This document shows positions 22,633 to 33,700 of a stretch of 64,000 nt of DNA, one piece after another. Made by a program: the position numbers and the translations under genes. Position 1 is the stretch's first letter; each line of letters begins with the position of its first letter. This DNA comes from Diadema setosum (Eukaryota > Echinodermata > Echinoidea > Diadematoida > Diadematidae). The DNA lies in contig CM067075.1 in NCBI GenBank assembly GCA_033980235.1, positions 16,380,844-16,444,843 on the forward strand. The letters are read 5' to 3'. A model generated the notes under the pieces. That model saw only the letters and a list, made by a program, of their open reading frames with translations. It did no database searches and was not told the origin of the DNA.

Positions 22633-22792
22633 GGGGGTGTTTCATCAACGCTTGTCAGCGCTGACAACTGTCGGTGCTGATCAATTTCAGCAAAATCCTT
22701 GGTTTTGATTGGCTGAGATGCTCTGGACACTGACTGTTACTATGGTGATTCAAGTTGTCAGCGCTGACAAACGTTGATGAAACACCCCCCCC
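22633..22792. mobile_element. MITE with ~38-base TIRs
   Basis: Left TIR starts GGGGGTGTTTCATCAACGCT and right TIR ends AACGTTGATGAAACACCCCC. Each TIR also contains the palindrome GTCAGCGCTGAC. About 160 bases in total, non-coding. The right end runs into a C tract of about 16. Confidence 0.8.
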
Positions 22793-25130
22793 CCCCCCTG
22801 TGAGCTTCCAACAACCAGGGAGGTTCATACTGAGCAAATAAAACATGTCAAGAGAGCACGATCCAAAAGCAACATCAAGCCATCATGTTATTAGAGAACA
22901 GACAAACCCGATATGCTTCGTATATAGCAACGTAAGAAAATTAGGTTAACATATCAAATGACTACAGTATCAGAATCATGTTCAAAAGCAGATGTAGCCT
23001 GATGATTTCTCTTACAAGAAATCATTGTTTTTCGAAAATGCCATGCACTATAAATTCTATGAGGCAGCGATATAATCAAGGTATATATTTCCTCTTTTGA
23101 CATATACAAATACTAAAACAGATAATTCCATTCAGATCTGCAGACTTTGCTACGACTTAGACCTACGCCTATAGCAATTCAGAAGGTGAAAGGAGTTTAA
23201 CCCCAAGATATGATTTATGCCGTACTTTTTCAGGGGCGGATCCAGGAATTCTGTAAAGGGGGGGGGGGGGGCGTGACTAATCATTTCTGGTGCCACTTCC
23301 GGGTTTCATTTCTTTTTTTTTTTTCTTTTGTTTTTAACAAAAAAAAATAAAGGGGCGTGCGCCGGTTGCGCCCCCCTCTGGATCCGCCACTGTTTTTTTT
23401 TTTTTTTGTTATTTATATTCATAACATATCAGTTTAATCTAATATTTGATTTCTGTAAGTATTCATTATCATATCAATAAACATTGACATCAGGCTAGAA
23501 TTCTTGAATTCCTATGGGGCCGGCGGAACCGGGGGGGGGGGGGGGGCTCCACTTTTTTTGCCCATATACATCATAATAATGAATACATAGAGTGTAACCA
23601 CTTTGCCCCCCCCCCCCCCCACTCCTTTTTTTTTGGGGGGGGGGGAGGGATTTGAAGTTGTATCAGAGAGATGTTTTTGCCTGCCAATAAACCTTGAAAA
23701 GTTGCGCTGAAGACCTGCGGGGAACTCCACATCATAATAATTCTAAATCTAAGTTATAAATTGGCTTTATCATATTAGCATATAAGAGCTAAATCAATAA
23801 CAAAAAGTAAGGCCTGTATGCAAATTGTATGATGTCATCATGGTTCCTCAATTGACTCGTATAAATTTCCACCAAGTCCGACCTTCTTTTTTGACAGACA
23901 AAATTTAATCCAAAGAAAAATCCTTCGTATAAAATTGTAATACCCTATAGCAATGTTAAATTCCACACTCACAGTGGTAGCAGTAGCTTATATTCATTCA
24001 TTTCATTTATTTCATTTCCAGTGCCAAATTGGTGCAACTCATTTAAATATACATGCACATAAGTAGGCCCTAAACGAAATCAATTCAAAAATGTATATGT
24101 AATCAAGGATTAAAACTAAGAATTGAAATGCAATAAGTGTCCTTCCAGACAAATACAAAATAAAAATTGATTGGAAATTCGGGGACTGCTAAAGCAGAGC
24201 TTGGAGATAGAAATGTCCATGCACACACCCAGGGCAGCTCTCTTGTGGAAATAAAAGATTGGCGGATGGAATAACAAAAAGAGATCGAAGAAGACAATGA
24301 AACTGGGGCGAATAAGGAAGAAGTGTAGTAAAGGGTCAAAATCAAAATCATTGACGAGTCATGTTCCACGTCCTACAAGCTTGGCTTTTTAGTAGAACAC
24401 TCTTTGCCATCGTTATGATTACTTCTTTCCATCTGGATGAAAGTAACCACTTTGTATCCATGTATTTTTTTTTTCATTGAACTTACCTTGAATTGAAATG
24501 AAAATCAATGCACGCGTGGCACCATGCTTATTATGTAAGGGCTCACAGAGATATACATAAAAGACGATGAACGAACATGTAAAGAAAAACACCTGAAATT
24601 AGGGCAGTTGTTTCCTCGCCCCCCCCCCCCCCCCGGGAGAATATTGGGGGTTATCTATTGCCCTCCAAATAATTCCCGATATTTAACGGAGATTTCTTTT
24701 TGAAGAGAAAAGTGTCCAAATATTTCACACAAGTGTGCATCAGATCGTAAGAATTCATGTCTGAAAAATAAATGTAAAATCGCCCTCGAGTGGCGTATGA
24801 GAGGGTGGATAGCTCCTAGCTCCGGCACCCTCCTGCATGCAATCTTCACCGACTTCTTTCTTGAAATTAGACACAATGTATAACTTCAGTAGGCCTACAT
24901 AATCTCCAGTCTGCATCAGGGGCGGCTCTATTAAATTAAGACGTTTCTGAAAGTGAGGGGGCCAAAATCGGCTGAGAGGCAAAAAATAAGAAATTAGATA
25001 ATAAGTAGCAAATAAAAATACAAAATAAAAATCTTCACATTTCTGGGTACCACTTTGATTTCCTCCAAAAATCGGCTGACAGGCAAAACAACACAACACA
25101 AAACAAAACAAATCAACACCCCCCCCCCCG

Positions 25131-25161
<31 letters not shown>

Positions 25162-25292
25162 CAGGCCTTCATATTTTTTCACTCCCACTTCACTCCCACC
25201 TTTGATAGGCCCTGTACAATATTGTCTGCTAAAAAAAAAAAAAGTGGGGACATCCATCACCACCCCCCCCCCCCCCATAACCAACTGACCGT
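22793..25292. other. Intergenic repeat-rich DNA
   Basis: No gene found. It holds the MITE at 23231-23391 and many G/C runs (about 23259, 23533, 23608, 23633, 24619, 25117, 25263). The phrase 'atcggctgagaggcaaaa' / 'atcggctgacaggcaaaa' recurs at about 24967 and 25071, a local direct repeat of about 105 bases. Confidence 0.4.
23231..23391. mobile_element. MITE with CAGGGGCGGATCCAG ends
   Basis: Left end CAGGGGCGGATCCAG, right end CTGGATCCGCCACTG, one mismatch in 15. The interior is G-run, T-run and A-run sequence. Non-coding. CAGTGGCGGATCCAG ends are common on small DNA transposons in animals, from general recollection. Confidence 0.75.
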
Positions 25293-25739
25293 ATAAGCCA
25301 GTTCGGGGTTCCACTTTGAGCATGAGCAGAAAAAGGTCATCTGTACCAGCAGAGCATGGTGGTTTTTAAATTCACTGAGATAAGCATCTGTGATGTAATG
25401 ACTCAAGTGATCCCTATAAGTGGTGCTTGCCAGCACATCCACCTGACAGCAAAAGCGGTGTCTGACAATATCAATAGAAAGAGATACATTGTTAATACAT
25501 TCAATGCAAAATAATGAAATGGATGCTTTCCAAAATGCCAATGGAAGGATCATTCTGGTCACCTGGTCTATGCAAGTTCATCCTTTGTTTGAACATGACA
25601 GATGAATGCCATAAATCGTTACGTTGGGCAAGCTTATGCCTTCTGTCACTTGAAACTAGTGGAGTGCCTAATCAACTGAGAAAGAAGAGTAGGTCATTTG
25701 TACCCATGTGCCCATGAGCTAACCCCGAACTGGCTTATT
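25293..25739. mobile_element. MITE with 18-base TIRs
   Basis: ATAAGCCAGTTCGGGGTT at 25293-25310 is inverted at 25721-25738. Interior about 410 bases, no coding capacity. The phrase 'aggtcat(c/t)tgtacc' occurs near both ends in the same orientation. Intergenic between DBF4 and the EEP gene. Confidence 0.75.
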
Positions 25740-26279
25740 CTAAGCATGGAGCTACCCTCGTAGCTCCATGATCTAAGCATGCGCGTGCGTAAAACGTGAC
25801 ACACGCTCACTTCCCGAGCTGGTTTTCGACGTCGACTCCGAGTGGCTACTGCTGGATACATGAAGTATGTGCTTCACAAGAAGTAAGTAAGGCTTCTCAA
25901 CAGAATAACCTTATTATTTCACTTCCAAATATTACACCATATTTTCTGTTGTCAAACCATTTCTATAGAATTATAGAATTCACTGTGATACAGCTAGATT
26001 GTGGAAATGCGAAGAAATGCTTTGTTGGGTGTACCTAGATTATGTGTGGTCAGTCCCGCTCATTAAAAACGGTGTGTGTAATTTACAGATGAGGTAACTA
26101 CACGCAGCCGCTGTCGCGAATCGCGACAGCGCTGCACCTCTATTCCTTCGCGGATGTTGTTATCGTTCACTGTTTCCTTCATGAATATCTTTATTAATCG
26201 TGGAAAACTAAAATATAAGGAATTATCGTAATCTATGACCATCATTCAATAACCGGTATGCGATTTTTTGTTTAATTAC
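25740..26279. other. Intergenic DNA
   Basis: No gene. A 21-base near-perfect palindrome, GCTGTCGCGA-A-TCGCGACAGC, lies at about 26109-26129. Otherwise unremarkable. Confidence 0.35.
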
Positions 26280-27301
26280 GTCTAAAACTTACCGAAATCT
26301 ATGGCTGAAATCAGGTCTGTAAACGTCCTTACTGCTTCACTCCTCATCTGCGTGTTATATGAATGGCATTCACTCTCGTATACTACAACGTAGCCCGACC
26401 AGACGCTGTTAATACGCTACGCGAATACAGCGTCTGACCAGCGAGCGGGCACCTTCAAAGTGGGGAACCACAACACAACTACAAAACTTATGAAAATTTA
26501 TACGTTCTTTATAAACAGTGTACACGTTACCAATAGAGAAGGTTCGTAAGTCCATTGAGAGCCCTCGTGATAAGTCCTTGGGACCAAAAAAATGATACTT
26601 TCTGGCGGATTCCGTAACACCGTCGGGGTTCATCGTTGCAGAATTCAAAATGGCGCCTTGATCTCTGCGGAAATCTTTTGCGTGCGTGCGATGCGCTGCG
26701 CTTGAGTGTTGGTGTAGCAGCACGGTCGACAGCGCTACCTTTTGAAAGGGCATTCAGAAGACGATGTACCGTTCGTGAACCGTTCACACATGCTGCATAT
26801 AACCATCATTTTAGGTAAGTTATTAAATCTAAATTTCAATATTCATAGCATAGATATGAAGTCTCATTATCATTTTGTTCGTCAGATGAGTTTGAAGTGA
26901 CAAAAAAATGATCTAAAGTATCAAAATTCAATCCGATCGCATGCGATCGTTGGACCCTCTTCGTGTTTGGAGCTTCGCTGGTACAGCCCTGTCGCGCTAC
27001 GTATGTACAGCGGCGACTGGGCTGTGTATAGTTAACTACAACGTAGGTAGTCGGAGGTAGTCGGATGACCCCGACTAAAAAAGGTCAAATCATTGCCGGT
27101 GCAGCACGCGCGGATCTACTACAAGTTTTACGTAACACATGAAACGCACGGGCGCACGGGCGTAGGTAGTTTGTTGATTTTTTGAAGCTCTCGAAGGAAA
27201 AGATGCCACCGCACGATCTATACTCCGAAAAATTCAACAATAAGGTCTGGATACCAACAAAACGCCGAATTCAATTCAACAATCAGGAAAATATGCTGTA
27301 G
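26280..27301 (+). promoter_or_regulatory. CpG-rich promoter-like region, possible 5' exons of the EEP gene
   Basis: Locally rich in CpG and inverted repeats, unlike the AT-rich flanks. Two strong donor-like sites occur on the plus strand: TTTTAG|gtaagtt at about 26815 and CTGTAG|gtaagtg at about 27301. Either could end a 5' non-coding exon joined to the acceptor at 30500, just before the EEP start codon. A 32-codon ORF (27203-27301, starting MPPHDLYSEK) has A at -3 and its stop codon lies directly on the second donor. This is inference; there is no transcript evidence in the sequence. Confidence 0.35.
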
Positions 27302-27469
27302 GTAAGTGTTGCAATTATATTACTCTTAAAATCATACAAAATAAAAGGTATTTTATGTGATTTTGCCGTCAATAGTGACGGTCGTTTACAACGTTGAAAC
27401 ACTAACTCATGTCAGACCCTGTGCTCGGCACAGTGTCTGGTCAGGCTACAGATGAGGATGAACCGCACC

Positions 27470-27645
27470 GGTATGGTTGGACTTGACCGAAAGATCGGTC
27501 TGTATCTGTCCGTCGGGGAATGTTCCGCGGAGACTGCGTCTGGCTTCACGGATCCCCTCCGGAGGACAGCGTCAATGGCAAAATATAAAAGAGTCCTCCG
27601 GACAGACGGATCTTTCTGTCTATGGTTGGACCTATAGTATTGGTT
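27470..27645. repeat. Small TIR element related to 56066-56200
   Basis: Left 'cttgaccgaaagatcggtct' and right 'cagacggatctttctgtcta' are loose inverted copies. The same ends and order recur in the PYM1 intron at 56066-56200. Non-coding. Confidence 0.5.
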
Positions 27646-28594
27646 ACTCATCGACTGCCTTTAGGCTTCATTTGTAATCACTGACACTATTTCACCGAAA
27701 ATATTCAACAGATTTAGGTACCTACCTCAATTTGGGAGAAAATACCACAGATCCTTACCTCATCATCTCATGCTCAGATTGTCGCTCCGTATCCTACGCA
27801 CGTAAATCTCGGCGATTAACACACGGGAGGTTTTTGTTTTTTTCATGCGCCCGGCCCGGCCCGTGCCGTGGTGGTAGCTCATTTTTTAAACCGACCGACC
27901 GCCGGTTTTCCTAATGAAAGGCACGTAAATCCAGTGAATGGGCAAATATGTGTTAACAATAATTACGTGTGTTACTAATGAGGATTTTCTTTAATTCTTT
28001 TTCATCCTGTTTCCTCAGGTTATTTACCTCTGTATCCCCCTAATTTTCCTTGATTTGTATTCATGTTCGAATGTTCCAGCGTATCGCGTATTGCGCCCCG
28101 TCCCACGCCCACGCGTATTTTTAATTTTGTACGCGAGAAAATCATTGCGCAAGGGTGGTCGATCTAAAAATAGGTGGTTGATGAGTAGTAGACTTACTAC
28201 ACGTGGTATGTCATGATCTAAGCAGACACGTACGTTTACTATCACTCTTCTATACTAATCACACAGGTGGATCATGGATCATCCGACGAACATTGATTTA
28301 ATGAAAGTAAATGATGACGTCTTTATTTAACAACAGGGGGCCGGGGGAGGGGGGACTCCCCCCCCCCCTTTTTTTTTTAAATACATTGTCATTAATATGA
28401 TAGGAATTTTAGGATATAGGAGTACATCATACTAATGCATGTATTGATTGGCAGAGATTGTTTTGAAAATTTTAGGGTTAAAGGTCAAACATCAAGTGAA
28501 AATGTTAGAATTCCAATTCTATTTTTTCCTCATATCACGGAAATGGTTCAAGGTACAATGTACATTCATGGAACTTAGTGAATATTCATGTACT
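27646..28594. other. Intergenic DNA
   Basis: No gene. It includes a G/C-run block at about 28337-28377 and the start of a decayed repeat at 28442 (tgattggcagagattgtttt) that resumes on the far side of the next element. Confidence 0.4.
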
Positions 28595-29334
28595 GGGGTG
28601 GTATTCTGAGGTCGTAATTAAGTATGTGATTCACTTTGTAATTAAGTCGCGAAGTTAATAGACCCTTAATCATGGGCAGAATCGGTATTCTGAGGACGTA
28701 ATTAAGGTATGATTAAGTCCCCTATAATTATCTTAGGTTCCTCCCATCTAATTGTTATTCCACCAAATCAGAAGCGTTGTTAGAAGCCAAAATGATGATC
28801 ACGCGCGCAAATATGCCCTCAATGCACGCTCCTCCACACACCCCCTGTAATTACAAGGCAAGAGCTCCGTGCGCACACTTCGGTCTTTGATTACAACCCT
28901 TCACCTACGCACGCGAAGAGCTCACATAAAATGACAAAATTCCCCGAAGATCGCCTATATTTCTTTTTTTCTCTGAATTCTACGGATACCATAACAACAA
29001 GACTCAACCGCTTCTCGGTTACCGAAGACGGTAAGCATCGCTGTGGCCGAGAAAAAGCTCTGTAATGCGTGGTATCGGAGTAGCTAATGACACTCTTTGG
29101 TATCATTAAGTTTTCCATTGGTACACCCTCAGAATACCGATTTGTAATTAACTCTGTGATTAAGTCCTCTCAGAGGTGTACACGCATTGATACGCGCAAG
29201 CGCATAAGACTTTCCGGCCAAAACGCTTGTTGTCATGGTAGTTAATAAACCCTCTACTTAATTAAGCTCTCAGAATACTGATTTGGTAATTAAGTGCTAA
29301 TCAGACACTTAATAAGCTCTCAGAATACGGCCCC
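28595..29334. mobile_element. MITE-like element with GGGG..GTATTCTGAG ends
   Basis: Left end GGGGTGGTATTCTGAG, right end CTCAGAATACGGCCCC. Subterminal copies of 'attctgagg(t/a)cgtaattaag' and 'attaagctctcagaatac' lie inside each end. About 740 bases, no coding capacity. Related sequence flanks it on both sides: 'tgattggcag(a)gattgtttt' at 28444 and 29335, consistent with insertion into an older repeat. Confidence 0.75.
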
Positions 29335-30500
29335 TGATTGGCAGTGATTGTTTTGGAAAATTTAGGGACAGAGGTCCACGTCAATTCAAACTTTCATTAT
29401 TTTCTTATTATGTATGCAGTACCTGAGGGTTGTTTGTTTGTTTTTTTTTTTTGTAATTCTTGTTTTGTATGAGCCTGCATGTTATTTTGATTTTGTAGTC
29501 TTTACATTTGTATATTTATGTAATACTGTGTATGTATATTTTTCACTTTTGTAAAATCATTTGTAATTCAGCCTCTGGCTGAGCTGCGATCAATGATTTG
29601 TTGAATAAAGATACCATTAATATAATGAATAGGGCGTAACACACACACATTTTTCTATCTGGAAGTGGCACCAGGAAAAAAATGTTTTGCCAATTGCAAC
29701 TGTAAGCATGGGTAGGCCCTTTTTTTTTTTTTTCTTTTCTTTCTTTGTTGTTGTTGTTGTTGTTGTTGTTTTGTTTCTTTTTGCATATCAGCTGTGAAGA
29801 AACCTGGAAGAGGAATCAGAAATATAAACTGCCCCCTCCCACTTTTAAAAATGTGGGGCCAGCCATGGCAATGGCTGATTAATACTTTTTTTCTTCTTTT
29901 TTTTTAAAGTGACATTCAAGCATTTGGACATCACAAACTTTTCATCAACTTGACAGCACAGTCAAAACTCTTCATCAACTTGACAGCACAGTTCAGCTTA
30001 ATAATATTCAATTGGTAACCTGTTCCTTGATACATGCATCAGATGTAAGAGTCTTATGATTAAAATATGAGAAATACCTTGGGAGTGTTTGATTTAACAT
30101 GACTGTTCCTACACTTCTTGTTAACTTGCTTTGTTCAAGGGCTTTAGGGAATAAATGCATTCCGATCACTCCTTGCCTGTCAGCTGTTATGTGACATCCA
30201 CAAATGTTTTTACATTTTCATATTCTTGATACCGGTACCCTGCCTTACCACAATTTGTAGCACATTTGGACCATACTTTTACACCTTACAAGTACATGTG
30301 CATTACCTCAACACAGTGGTACCTTTTAAATCTCATTTGTAGTAAACATTTATCATATTCATATTCAGTTTTAAAGTTTTTCATTAGTGACGGTAAATTT
30401 CTGCAATTGCAAAAGATCTAATGAATAAACAATAGTTTAGCAAGGTTGAAGAGTTATCTGTGCAATGAACATGTGTGTGTTTGCCATTGATATACTGCAG
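29335..30500. other. Upstream of the EEP coding start; simple sequence
   Basis: No coding exon. It contains T-rich and (GTT)n runs (about 29725-29772) and a direct repeat 'ttcatcaacttgacagcaca' (29941 and 29970). It ends at a plausible acceptor, tactgcag|CTTC, at 30500. Confidence 0.4.
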
Positions 30501-30514
30501 CTTCATGGCAATAA

Positions 30515-30742
30515 ATGATGGCTCACATTGATAGAAGATGGAGGACGGCTGTTGCCAAAGAGACGGCATCAGTCCCTGTGGATGTGACTGTGGCATCATA
30601 CAACATTCTGGCTTCCATCCACATCAAGCCCAGGGGTTACCCCTTCTGTCCAACAGGATACCGAGAGATGATGGAGCGACATCCGCAGTTGATGGTGGAA
30701 CTCCGTCACCACGGTGATGCGGACATTTTTTGTCTTCAGGAG
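30515..30742 (+). CDS. EEP nuclease coding exon 1
   Basis: 76 codons, MMAHIDRRW... to CLQE. The donor GAG|gtgaga falls on a codon boundary. Carries catalytic N30 and E76. Confidence 0.9.
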
Positions 30743-33700
30743 GTGAGACTAGAGAATGTTTTTATGCAGTACCCTTGTTACAAAGTCTCCACTGACTACC
30801 TATTTCCATATGGGTATAAAACAAACTATAGATTCCATTTACATGTTCATCCATAACCTGGCAGGTCCATATATTTTCTGATTTATTTACTTTGCACACT
30901 TTTGTGCCACATCATTTGCAACTGTACTTCTTTCCTCAATCATCCTAGGGTTGACCAGTCATAGATCAAACTTGTGATGATAAGTGGTGATAAGTGGTGA
31001 TAAGTGATTTGGCATTGTTGCTGCTGATGTCTGGAACACTATCCCTGTAGCATTGTGACAAGTGACTTCATGTCAATAGTCACATTCAAGAAGTATCTCA
31101 GAACATACTCATGTTTGTTCGTGTAATTGTTGATATCAGTTGATACTTTGATGAAGGCATACACTGGTACTTTGTAGTATCGTATGTGTTAATATTTATC
31201 AATCGTGACAAGACTGATGCGTCACATGATTTCAACCCTGCCATCTTGTTTTTGCTTTTGAAATGGCTCACCTATTCTGGAGTAAAAGTGTATCACCCGA
31301 TATGGTGCGGACATTTAGTTACCATTTGTGTGAAATAATTTATAGGAATGAAAGGAGGAAGCCATCTGCCCTTTTAATCATGCAGAGACAAAAATTATTC
31401 CGACAAATACAAGTCTTAAAACTGATTAAAATTTCAAAGCGTAATCACAATAGATAGAAAAGATGTCACTCATGTCATAACATGGGAGCCTTCTAACTGT
31501 AGCTAGACTCCATAACTGCTGAAATGAATTTATTTGCATAACAGATGCTTCCTTTTTTCTTTTCTTTTTTTTTTGCAGGTTGAGACAAGCTATTACCAAG
31601 CAGCTTTACAACCAGCAATGGAAAGTCTGGGCTACAGTGGCAACCACTTTGAAAAGGCTCTTGGTATCAGGGAGGGACTAGCTACCTTCTACAAGAGGGA
31701 GAGGTTTTCTCTGGTCAAACAGGAGGTGGCTCACTTTAAGGACCTGATTGCCCAGGTACTTGTGATATTGAAGTTCAAGCATTCCTCTATCATCATGATA
31801 ATAATAATAATAAGCTCTTCTTTATCCAGGAAAATAGTAATAGTAAGGTCTTCTTTATCCAAGGTAGCCTATTCCCTGTTGCCAGGTACCCATCTATACT
31901 TCTGTGTCAAGAGGGACATGGCGGGTAAAAACATCTTGTCCAAGATCGTTAAAAGTCTGTTAACGATCGCCCCGTCACTGTACAGGCATGCTATCCTGGA
32001 AACATTAAACTGCACATTACTTGAATATGAGACCATTCTGAAGCAAATAATTTTTACACAAAAATAGATATTTAATTTACTCGTAAATGAACCCCACAAG
32101 GATTGGAACAATCATCCCCCAGCATTCCCACTGATCAGTTACTAGCCATCCCCTTTAAAAAGGGAATATGGGATTTGATCAGTTATTTCAGTTTTAATAC
32201 AGCAATGCCTAATATTCAGCACTACAGACTATATCACTGATTGTAAAGGAGCGCGAAACTGCTGAATAGTGTGATTGAGCACTGTGCAGAATTTCAAGAG
32301 GTTTTACTACACCAAACTATACCTATTTAGTCTAATGACCCACTTACTTTTTTTAACAGAAATTGCAGGAAGAGACAAATCTTGATGACCGCCTGAAGGA
32401 TGCAATGAATAAGCGAGCAGAGTATGAGACACCCATGATGCTGACAACCTTTCACTGCCGGCAGACAGGGCGCCATCTAGTGGTGGCAAATGTTCACCTT
32501 GTATGGCAGACTCGCCTTGTCCCAGACCTCAACACTGTGCAGGCAAGAACTACATCATGCAGCCATGATATTGCATTGAACTTTTGTGCTGCTGACTTGT
32601 ATTGTATTTACCTACAGCTAGTGAATGCCATGTTGTTTCTTAAAGGACAAGTTCACCTTTATTAAAGGTGCATGGCCCCTGTGTTTAAGTCAATATGCTT
32701 ACGCGGGCGCACAGCGCAAGTTTCCTATAGAGACCTACGCTATCGACTTCTCTTTAGCGCTTACGCTGTGGCCCACTTCCCCAATTCTGAAGAAGTCCGA
32801 TTCACTGTAGTCAGTGGTCCATCACAGTTCGGCTCATGATTTGGCTGAGGGGGATGACAGCTTTAGCAAATTTCTTTTGTGATGTCGTAATAAGAAGCAC
32901 ATATGCACGCACCCTGGCATTACTACAGACTGCGCGATGCGCAGAGAAGACAACAAAGGCAACGCTACTTAGCAGCACCTACGCACTTTACTCTTGATGA
33001 CAGCTCAACTTCGGCTATCTTCGTATCGGTGATCGGCAGTGTCATCAACAGCGCCCTGTACTCTACCGGGACTATGCACCTTTAACATAAGGATTGAGAG
33101 AATCTAGCAATATTAGTAGAACACATCATTGAAAGTTTGAAGAAAATCGGACAAGCCGTTCAAAAGTTATGAATTTTTGAAGTTTTTGTGCAGTCACCGC
33201 TGGATGAGAAGACTACTGCAGTGTATGATGTCACATGCGTACAACAATATAAGGAAAATATAAAGAGAATTTCACAAAATTTCATCTTTTGCAAAAAGTA
33301 CACATTCCCTGACTCGTTACTGACATATGTTATGGGTAATATTATTCCCATTGCCTTTTAGGAAGAGGCAAGTCAAGTGCTCTTTTATTATGCGAAAAAA
33401 GTGAAAATATGTTGAATTTTCTTTACATTTTCTTTATTCTGTTGTACTCATATGACATCACAAGCCTTAGTAGTCTCCTCATCCAGCGGTTCCAACACAA
33501 AAATTTTAAAAATTCATAACTTTGCATCGATTGTCCAATTTTCCTCAAACTTTCACTGATATGATCTACTAATATTGCTGCATTCTCTCAGTCCTTATGT
33601 TTATGAAGGTGAACTTGTCCTTTAAGCAGAAATCGAGTGATTGTAGCATGGAATAATATCTCACAAGTGAAATATGTAACATGATAACTTCAAAGTCTTG

